DNA of 11,417 nt from the NCBI GenBank assembly GCA_014378955.1, contig JACMMQ010000303.1, positions 1-11,417 on the forward strand, in the 5' to 3' direction. The DNA comes from Clostridia bacterium. GTDB taxonomy: Bacteria; Bacillota; Clostridia; SK-Y3; JACMMQ01. The notes under the pieces are model-generated. The model ran no database searches, had not been told where the DNA came from, and worked only from the letters and a program-made list of their open reading frames with translations. The position numbers and the translations under genes were made by a program. The number at the start of each line of letters is the position of its first letter. Position 1 is the stretch's first letter. This document shows positions 6,504-11,417 of the stretch, one piece after another.

Positions 6504-7766
6504 TTATATTTCAACAGAATCCAAAGAAATATTACTTGTTTGATGCATTGAAGTGCTTATGCTTGACGTAATAATTTCTTCGATTACCCTAATGTTTTCG
6601 ATATTGACAACTGCCCAAAAAACTCTTTTTAGGTTTTTTCCCTTTAAGATTTTAGCGTCCAATACAGAATATGAAGAAAATGAACTTATTAAAATATCTC
6701 TGAGCTCTTTAACTTTTCGCCCCTTTTCCAACCCAGATAATTTTAAATCAAGCAAAGTCTCTAGTTCAAATGCTTTATAGATAATTGAAATATCATATTC
6801 ATTTGAAAGAATAATTTCATAGAGTAGTCTAATAATACTTGCAGCACATGCAACATCTACGCCCTTGAAGTCTATTGTAGCATTTAAATACAGACCTTTG
6901 AAGTTATTAATTTGCTGCATTAACAACTTATCATTTCCGCTATCAACTGCTGAAATCCTTCCCATTTGTTCGAAAACATCGCATTTAATTATATCCATAT
7001 CAAAAGGGATATTTCTACTATCACATTCCAGTTTTGCTCTTGCACTATATTTTTCCCTTACGATATCCAAATTGAGTTCATTAAGCCTGTGGTTTAATAG
7101 CATCCAAATATCATAAATCTGTTTAACCTGCTCGTCAATTCTATCATCCTGAATGCCAATTGTATTAGGACCTAATGTTGTAAGTTTATCTGCAAACAAA
7201 TGATTTATAGACAGTACATTATACGCAAATGGACTTGAGACGGCAAATATATCTTCACCTGATACCCTAGAAATCTCAATATCCTCTTGCGCAATAATAA
7301 ACTCAATTTTTAATTCCTGCTTTGCGTCTCGAGCGTACTTAGTCCATAATTCAGCTTCAGTCAAGACCGAAGGCACATTTACATAGTATGTATACAAAGG
7401 AAGCTCAGTCTTTGGCATTTTTGGTTGATGAAGTGTAAATGTAAAAGTATTATCATCTAATTTTAACTTTTGTGTAATTAAATCTAGTACATCATCTATT
7501 TCATCTTTTGTTCCTAGAAACAACATATCAATATCCACGCTTGTTCTCTGCGCTTTAATTGGCAAATAAAACTGAACGGCTGCACCACCTTTCAAAACAA
7601 TTCGTTCTCCCAAAATATCCTGTATTTGCAAAAACAATTCCAAGTCCCAAAGAAAAAGCTCTAGTCTAGCAATATTTTTAAATCCATGTATTTTCATTCT
7701 ATTTTCAAATTCTTCTCTGCTGAAATTTTCCCTTTTATGAAAAAGCTTGTTCTCTAAACCATTCAT
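6504..7766 (-). CDS. AbiEii-like nucleotidyltransferase toxin (type IV TA)
   Basis: AbiEii-family proteins are DNA polymerase beta-type nucleotidyltransferases; related members modify tRNA 3' ends and arrest growth, for example during phage infection. The 420-residue protein has the family core. VLKGGAAVQFYLP (57-69) followed by RTSVDID (74-80) forms the GG...DxD metal-binding motif, with Asp78 and Asp80. ELKIEFI (151-157) supplies the next core strand, with Glu155 as a possible third acidic residue. HLFADKLTTLG (189-199) and KQIYDIWML (215-223) match the conserved K...YDIW segments. The protein is longer than the roughly 280-300 residues usual for the family; about 190 residues follow the core, rich in helices and lacking a motif I recognise. 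The ATG at 7766 overlaps the antitoxin stop by one base (TAATG), with AAGGAAGGT at 7775-7783. Its specific RNA or nucleotide substrate is unknown. Confidence 0.88.
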   Translation of the reverse strand: MNGLENKLFHKRENFSREEFENRMKIHGFKNIARLELFLWDLELFLQIQDILGERIVLKGGAAVQFYLPIKAQRTSVDIDMLFLGTKDEIDDVLDLITQKLKLDDNTFTFTLHQPKMPKTELPLYTYYVNVPSVLTEAELWTKYARDAKQELKIEFIIAQEDIEISRVSGEDIFAVSSPFAYNVLSINHLFADKLTTLGPNTIGIQDDRIDEQVKQIYDIWMLLNHRLNELNLDIVREKYSARAKLECDSRNIPFDMDIIKCDVFEQMGRISAVDSGNDKLLMQQINNFKGLYLNATIDFKGVDVACAASIIRLLYEIILSNEYDISIIYKAFELETLLDLKLSGLEKGRKVKELRDILISSFSSYSVLDAKILKGKNLKRVFWAVVNIENIRVIEEIITSSISTSMHQTSNISLDSVEI

Positions 7767-8536
7767 TAAGAATTACCTTCCTTCACAAATGATACAAACT
7801 TAAGCGCATCATCACTAACATATTTGCTTTCAACTATATAACGCATATCATATTGCATATTTCTGACATAGGCTGTTTTAACCAATTTTTTTTGGTCAAT
7901 TGTGCCATTTCTAACCAAGTTTTGATACATTCTTGCCAATTCTTGTAACGGTAATGGATATTGACCTCTTGTTATTTCATAAAATAGATCTAAAAATGCC
8001 TTTTCTGTTGTTGCTAAATTATTATTTGAAAAAGAAAAACTGTCAGTTGTTTTAATTAAAATTGGTTCCATATTGTCTATAAGTCTTGATATATCTATAC
8101 TTTCATGCAATTTCATATCGAGTGTAACAAAAAAAGAATTTTCACTTAAAACATCTATAACCTCGACTAAGGCTATTCTATCAACAAAAATAAGAACAGG
8201 ATAGCTTTCGGGAATGTGATGAAGATACTTAGCTAAAATGTCTATGCCCGAAACGTAATAATTAAAGCCAGTCTCATTCAAAATATGCATTGCCTTTTTT
8301 GCTATAGCTGAAAGGAGTATTGTCGTTTCTGTTTTGGCTTCATTAAACTTATATACGCCATTTCTTATGCGTGTCATATATCCTGCTGCTACCAATTTGG
8401 ACATATCCCAATATAAGGATGATTTTTTCTTTTCAGGGAAAAGCCGTTGAATGTCCGTAAAATAAAATAGAGATTTTTCTCCTATGTTTGCTTTTATGGT
8501 ATTAAATTTTTCTTCAAGAGTAAATAACTGGTTCAT
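7766..8536 (-). CDS. AbiEi-like antitoxin and transcriptional repressor
   Basis: AbiEi antitoxins combine an N-terminal winged helix-turn-helix that binds the abiE promoter with a C-terminal domain needed to neutralise the toxin. Here residues about 20-68 read as such a wing: FTDIQRLFPEKKKSSLYWDM, then LVAAGYMTRIRNGVYKF, the typical xGxIxRxxxGxY turn. The remainder contains FNYYVSGIDIL and TTEKAFLDLFYEI, like the family's conserved Y-x-S-G and T-x-E-K-A-x-x-D-x segments. Length is 256 residues from the ATG. The frame can be extended to TTG at 8578, but that lies beyond the predicted transcription start and overlaps the -35 to -10 spacer. TAGAGGTG at 8543-8550 sits 6 bases from the ATG and fixes the start. 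It precedes the toxin in one operon with a one-base overlap. Autoregulation through the upstream palindromes is inferred. It could alternatively be placed in a related uncharacterised wHTH family. Confidence 0.83.
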   Translation of the reverse strand: MNQLFTLEEKFNTIKANIGEKSLFYFTDIQRLFPEKKKSSLYWDMSKLVAAGYMTRIRNGVYKFNEAKTETTILLSAIAKKAMHILNETGFNYYVSGIDILAKYLHHIPESYPVLIFVDRIALVEVIDVLSENSFFVTLDMKLHESIDISRLIDNMEPILIKTTDSFSFSNNNLATTEKAFLDLFYEITRGQYPLPLQELARMYQNLVRNGTIDQKKLVKTAYVRNMQYDMRYIVESKYVSDDALKFVSFVKEGNS

Positions 8537-8542
8537 AATTTT

Positions 8543-8550
8543 CACCTCTA
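8543..8550 (-). promoter_or_regulatory. Ribosome binding site at the very 5' end of the abiE mRNA
   Basis: TAGAGGTG lies 6 bases before the ATG at 8536. With the -10 at 8557-8562 the transcript should begin near 8550, so the leader is only about 14 nt and the binding site is almost at its 5' end. Confidence 0.6.
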
Positions 8551-8556
8551 AAATGA

Positions 8557-8585
8557 ATTTTATCACTAATTCAAACAATTGTCAA
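8557..8585 (-). promoter_or_regulatory. abiE operon promoter
   Basis: On the - strand a consensus TTGACA (8580-8585) is followed after exactly 17 bases by TAAAAT (8557-8562), a five-of-six match to the -10 consensus. The antitoxin ATG is 20 bases further on. The first four bases of the -35 box (8582-8585) are also the end of the proximal palindrome's arm, so a protein bound there would block sigma-factor access. Confidence 0.75.
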
Positions 8586-8626
8586 TAAAATAGCTGCAAA
8601 TATGTAATTGGCAGCTATTTTATTGA
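8582..8626. promoter_or_regulatory. Proximal palindrome (IR1), putative AbiEi operator over the -35 box
   Basis: Perfect 16-bp arms, 8582-8597 (TCAATAAAATAGCTGC) and 8611-8626, surround the 13-base spacer AAATATGTAATTG. It shares a 33-base core (8588-8620) with IR2 at 31 of 33 positions. It lies upstream of the predicted transcription start, so it should act as DNA for abiE rather than as an mRNA leader. In characterised AbiE systems the antitoxin binds two inverted repeats in its own promoter, and this pair fits that arrangement. Confidence 0.7.
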
Positions 8627-8682
8627 ATACTTTATTTTTCTAGCTTTATCTTAATATAAGATTGGAATATTCAGAGAAATAG

Positions 8683-8723
8683 ATAGAAATAGCTGCAAAT
8701 ATCAAATTGGCAGCTATTTCTAT
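8683..8723. promoter_or_regulatory. Distal palindrome (IR2), second putative AbiEi operator
   Basis: Perfect 14-bp arms, 8683-8696 (ATAGAAATAGCTGC) and 8710-8723, surround the 13-base spacer AAATATCAAATTG. The core 8687-8719 repeats IR1 exactly 99 bases away, with only two differences, both in the spacer. It lies between the hydrogenase terminator and IR1. The ~56 bases between the two palindromes hold no gene, only AT-rich DNA with the small palindrome GAATATTC at 8665-8672. Confidence 0.65.
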
Positions 8724-8753
8724 TTGATACACTAATCATCTTCACTAATACGC

Positions 8754-8780
8754 AAAAAAATCCCCCTCAACCGAGGGGGA
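8754..8780 (-). terminator. Intrinsic terminator of the hydrogenase operon
   Basis: TCCCCCTC and GAGGGGGA (8773-8780 and 8761-8768) form an 8-bp GC-rich stem with a 4-base loop, followed on the - strand by seven T (8754-8760). It begins 16 bases after the hydrogenase stop codon. This is a textbook rho-independent terminator and separates the hydrogenase operon from the abiE promoter region. Confidence 0.93.
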
Positions 8781-8796
8781 CAATATTCAAAGAATC

Positions 8797-10539
8797 CTAG
8801 TAATTCTTAGGTCTTGCCACATAATGTGTATGCAACAGCTCATGCGCTTTGTGCGAATTTGGTTTGCCTAAGAAGTCTTCATATAGCTTTTTGATGGATT
8901 CGTTTTCATGTGACTTTCTAACGGGCAAGCTCTTGTCTTCAGCGTAGATTGCTTTTGCACGCTCAACACGAATGTCCATATCCATCCAGTCTTTTGCGTT
9001 GTGGATTGGCTGTCCGCCACCATTGACACATCCGCCTGGGCAAGCCATTACTTCTATAAAGTGATATGTTGCTTCGCCTGCTCTGATGCGGTCTAATAGC
9101 TTACGTGCATTGCCAGTGCCGTGTGCGATTGCCGCACGTACTGTCAAGTCGCCGATTTGTACATTTGCTTCTTTTACGCCTTCTATGCCACGAACTGCTT
9201 CGTAGTCAACGTTTTCAAAGCTCTTGCCTGCGATGACTTCGGACACGGTTCTCAAAGCCGCTTCCATAACGCCGCCTGTTGCGCCAAAGATGACTGCCGC
9301 ACCAGAGGCTTCGCCAAATGGATTGTCGAACTGCTCTTCTGGAAGGCTTGCAAAATCTAAGCCTGATTGCTTAATCATTCTAGCCAATTCACGGGTGGTG
9401 AGTGAGAAGTCAACATCACGCAAGTCGTCAACAGCCATTTCTTCACGGCTTATTTCAAACTTTTTAGAGGAGCAAGGCATGACAGATACCACGACGATAT
9501 TTTTAGGGTCAATGCCCTCTTTTTGCGCAAAGTATGATTTGATAATTGCACCAAACATCATGTGTGGTGATTTGCATGAGGATAAGTTAGGAATAAAGTC
9601 AGGATAGTTGTGCTCACAGAACTTCACCCAACCAGGACTACAGGAGGTAATCATAGGCAACACGCCACCATTTTGAATTCTGCCCAATAATTCTGTGCCC
9701 TCTTCCATAATGGTTAAATCTGCTGCGGTATTGGTGTCAAATACCTTGTCAAAGCCCATACGGCGCAACGATGCTGCCATTTGTCCTGTGACACGTGTAC
9801 CCACTGGATAACCAAACTCTTCGCCCAAGGCAACACGTACAGCAGGGGCGGTTTGTGCCACTACATATTTGCTTGGGTCATTTAAAGCTTCCCAAACACC
9901 GTCTGTGTGGTCTTTTTCACGCAATGCGCCTGTCGGACAAGCGACGATACACTGTCCACAAAATACGCAAGACGTTTCATTGATGGATTTATCAAAGGCA
10001 CTCCCAATGTTGGTAGCAAAGCCTCTTTCCTTGACATCAATCACGCTAACCGTTTGCACATTTTTACAAGCGGATACGCAACGACGGCAAAGGATACATT
10101 TATTATTATCTCTCACCAAGGAAGGGGATAGGTCATCTACTGGTACAGTTGGGTTAGCACCTTCAAAACGGATGTCTGTAATCATCAAGTCGTCTGCCAG
10201 CTTTTGCAATTCACAATTTCTGTTACGCACACAGGTCAAGCATTTTTTGTCATGGTTGGATAAAATCAATTCAAGCGTAACCTTTCTTGATTCTCTCACA
10301 GCTTTCGTGTTGGTGTTGACCTCTAAGCCTTCAGACACAGGGTATACGCAAGCCGCTTGCAAGCTACGAGCGCCCTTGATTTCAACCACGCACATTCTAC
10401 AAGCACCAATTTCATTGATGTTTTTCAAATAGCATAGGGTTGGGATGTCAATGTTTGCACTGCGTGCCGCTTCCAAAAGGGTGTAGCCTTCTGGTGCGGA
10501 AATCGCTTGTCCATTTATTTTTAAATTTACCATATTCAT
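8797..10539 (-). CDS. hydA: [FeFe]-hydrogenase catalytic subunit, HndD/HydA type
   Basis: This subunit reduces protons or oxidises H2 at the H-cluster and exchanges electrons with its flavin partner through an iron-sulfur chain. Domains in order over 580 residues: a [2Fe-2S] domain (Cys36, 47, 50, 64); a His-ligated [4Fe-4S] site (His96, Cys100, 103, 109); two ferredoxin-type [4Fe-4S] sites (Cys148/151/154/158 and 191/194/197/201); and the H-cluster domain with TSCSPGW (298-304), MPCSSKKFE (354-362) and ACPGGCVNGGGQP (499-511). This modular form and length match HndD-like subunits of NAD(P)-linked or electron-bifurcating hydrogenases; the extra C-terminal [2Fe-2S] domain of the longer Thermotoga-type HydA is absent. 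L1 has Ser where clostridial CpI has a second Cys. AGGAGGT (10548-10554) lies 8 bases before the first ATG, favouring it over the ATG two codons on. It follows the NuoF-like gene by 26 bases in the same operon. The sequence alone cannot tell bifurcating from simple NAD(P)H-dependent activity. Confidence 0.95.
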   Translation of the reverse strand: MNMVNLKINGQAISAPEGYTLLEAARSANIDIPTLCYLKNINEIGACRMCVVEIKGARSLQAACVYPVSEGLEVNTNTKAVRESRKVTLELILSNHDKKCLTCVRNRNCELQKLADDLMITDIRFEGANPTVPVDDLSPSLVRDNNKCILCRRCVSACKNVQTVSVIDVKERGFATNIGSAFDKSINETSCVFCGQCIVACPTGALREKDHTDGVWEALNDPSKYVVAQTAPAVRVALGEEFGYPVGTRVTGQMAASLRRMGFDKVFDTNTAADLTIMEEGTELLGRIQNGGVLPMITSCSPGWVKFCEHNYPDFIPNLSSCKSPHMMFGAIIKSYFAQKEGIDPKNIVVVSVMPCSSKKFEISREEMAVDDLRDVDFSLTTRELARMIKQSGLDFASLPEEQFDNPFGEASGAAVIFGATGGVMEAALRTVSEVIAGKSFENVDYEAVRGIEGVKEANVQIGDLTVRAAIAHGTGNARKLLDRIRAGEATYHFIEVMACPGGCVNGGGQPIHNAKDWMDMDIRVERAKAIYAEDKSLPVRKSHENESIKKLYEDFLGKPNSHKAHELLHTHYVARPKNY

Positions 10540-10565
10540 TAAAATTTACCTCCTTTTCTCAAATA

Positions 10566-11417
10566 TTACTTTCTCACGATTGCTTTGAACGGACATTTAT
10601 CTTCACATGCACCACATTTGATACATTTTTCTTGATCAATGACATGCATTGCTTTCTTTTCGCCTTTGATTGCATCCACAGGACATTGCTTAATGCAAAT
10701 GCCACAGCCCTTGCAATTGTCTAACACAGTGTACTGCAATAGTCCCTTGCATACCCCGGATGGACATTTTTTATCCACAACGTGTGCCAAATATTCATCC
10801 TTGAAATATTTCAACGTGCTCAAGATTGGGTTTGGCGCAGATTGTCCTAAGCCACAAAGTGCGGAGCTTTTTACGCTGTTGCAAAGAATTTCAAGGTTTT
10901 CAAGGTCGTGCATCGTGCCTTTGCCCTCGGTGATTTTTTCGAGAATTTCATGCATTCTCTTGGTGCCAATACGGCAAGGTGCACATTTGCCACACGATTC
11001 ATCTACGGTGAATTCCAAGAAGAATTTCGCTATATCCACCATGCAGTTGTCCTCGTCCATGACAATCAAGCCACCAGAACCCATCATGGAGCCGATGCTC
11101 ATCAAGGAGTCATAGTCAATCTCAATATCCATGAGTGATGCAGGAATACAACCACCGGAAGGACCACCTGTTTGAGCGGCTTTGAACTTCTTGCCGTTTG
11201 GAATGCCGCCGCCGATTTCTTCTATAATTTCACGCAAGCTGGTACCCATTGGTACTTCCACCAAGCCTGTGTTGTTAATCTTACCACCAAGCGCAAACAC
11301 CTTTGTGCCCTTGCTCTTTTCTGTGCCGATGCTTGCAAACCATTCTGCTCCGTTGTTTATGATAATAGGAATATTTGCATAGGTCTCAACATTATTTAAA
11401 ATGGTAGGCTTACCAAA
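10566..11417 (-). CDS. hydB: NuoF-like flavin/Fe-S subunit of the hydrogenase (5' end beyond window)
   Basis: This is the NAD(P)H- and FMN-binding partner (HydB/HndC family) that moves electrons between pyridine nucleotide, ferredoxin and the hydrogenase subunit. The window holds the last 283 residues and the stop; the frame stays open to the window edge, so the N-terminus, including the thioredoxin-like domain and most of the FMN/NADH site, lies outside. The visible part starts in [16 protein letters not shown] and continues with [12 protein letters not shown] and [13 protein letters not shown]. The NuoF [4Fe-4S] site has [12 protein letters not shown] (Cys142, 145, 148) with Cys188 in SALCGLGQ, visible numbering. 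Two C-terminal ferredoxin-type [4Fe-4S] sites follow (Cys235/238/241/245 and 265/268/271/275), an extension found in HydB/HndC but not in NuoF of complex I. The small NuoE-like subunit is expected upstream, outside the window. Confidence 0.93.
   Translation of the reverse strand, partial: FGKPTILNNVETYANIPIIINNGAEWFASIGTEKSKGTKVFALGGKINNTGLVEVPMGTSLREIIEEIGGGIPNGKKFKAAQTGGPSGGCIPASLMDIEIDYDSLMSIGSMMGSGGLIVMDEDNCMVDIAKFFLEFTVDESCGKCAPCRIGTKRMHEILEKITEGKGTMHDLENLEILCNSVKSSALCGLGQSAPNPILSTLKYFKDEYLAHVVDKKCPSGVCKGLLQYTVLDNCKGCGICIKQCPVDAIKGEKKAMHVIDQEKCIKCGACEDKCPFKAIVRK

Noticed and set aside
8537..8578. A 14-residue N-terminal extension of the antitoxin starting at a TTG.
   Set aside because: The TTG is upstream of the predicted transcription start, between the -35 and -10 boxes, and a good ribosome binding site serves the ATG at 8536.
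8582..8723. The two palindromes as a short CRISPR array.
   Set aside because: There are only two copies 99 bases apart, each a long palindrome. No third repeat, no regular spacers and no cas genes are present.
8582..8723. The two palindromes as RNA antitoxin repeats of a type III toxin-antitoxin system.
   Set aside because: They lie upstream of the promoter that serves the operon, and both proteins fit AbiEi and AbiEii. Type III systems carry short RNA repeats inside the transcript next to a ToxN-like RNase.
9121..10432. Open frames on the + strand opposite the hydrogenase gene.
   Set aside because: They are long only because the opposite strand is a well-conserved, higher-GC gene. They lack ribosome binding sites and recognisable domains.

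Overview
The window looks like part of the chromosome of an anaerobic, low-GC Bacillota (Clostridia-like). Evidence is an HndD/HydA-type [FeFe]-hydrogenase gene preceded by a NuoF-like flavin/iron-sulfur subunit gene, AGGAGG-type ribosome binding sites, AT-rich intergenic DNA with sigma-A-like promoters, and hairpin/T-tract terminators. The species cannot be named from the sequence.

Layout, left to right. (1) 1-1170: an AT-rich leader with an extended -10 promoter, an RluA-family pseudouridine synthase on the + strand, and a 20-bp perfect hairpin terminator shared with the convergent gene. (2) 1171-2280: an imperfect 28-bp inverted repeat that looks like a dispersed element, an orphan 239-residue protein on the - strand, and a second inverted-repeat element with perfect 14-bp arms beside that gene's promoter. 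(3) 2281-6122 (-): a two-gene operon, a large DUF2339 polytopic membrane protein followed by an exported, membrane-anchored DUF3999 protein. (4) 6200-6499 (+): the last ~70 codons of a citrate synthase gene, still in frame and still followed by its terminator, with the rest of the gene gone. (5) 6504-8750 (-): an AbiE-type (type IV) toxin-antitoxin/phage-defence operon, AbiEi-like antitoxin then AbiEii-like nucleotidyltransferase toxin, with overlapping stop and start, a strong promoter, and two near-identical long palindromes upstream; one overlaps the -35 box. (6) 8754-11417 (-): the end of an electron-bifurcating or NAD(P)-linked [FeFe]-hydrogenase operon: the NuoF-like subunit (5' end outside the window), then the catalytic subunit, then a strong terminator.

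How it fits together. The hydrogenase subunits form one redox complex that passes electrons between NAD(P)H/ferredoxin and protons. The AbiE operon sits between the hydrogenase terminator and a broken metabolic gene and is visibly more AT-rich than the hydrogenase genes, as expected for an acquired accessory insert at a site with past rearrangement. DUF2339 and DUF3999 are a recurrent gene pair of unknown function at the cell envelope. The strongest candidates for new biology are the paired palindromes at the abiE promoter, with compensatory base-pair changes between the two copies, the DUF2339/DUF3999 pair, and the orphan gene with its flanking repeats.

For several genes the ribosome binding site points to a start downstream of the longest open frame (2084, 3537, 6122 and 8536); those starts are used here.
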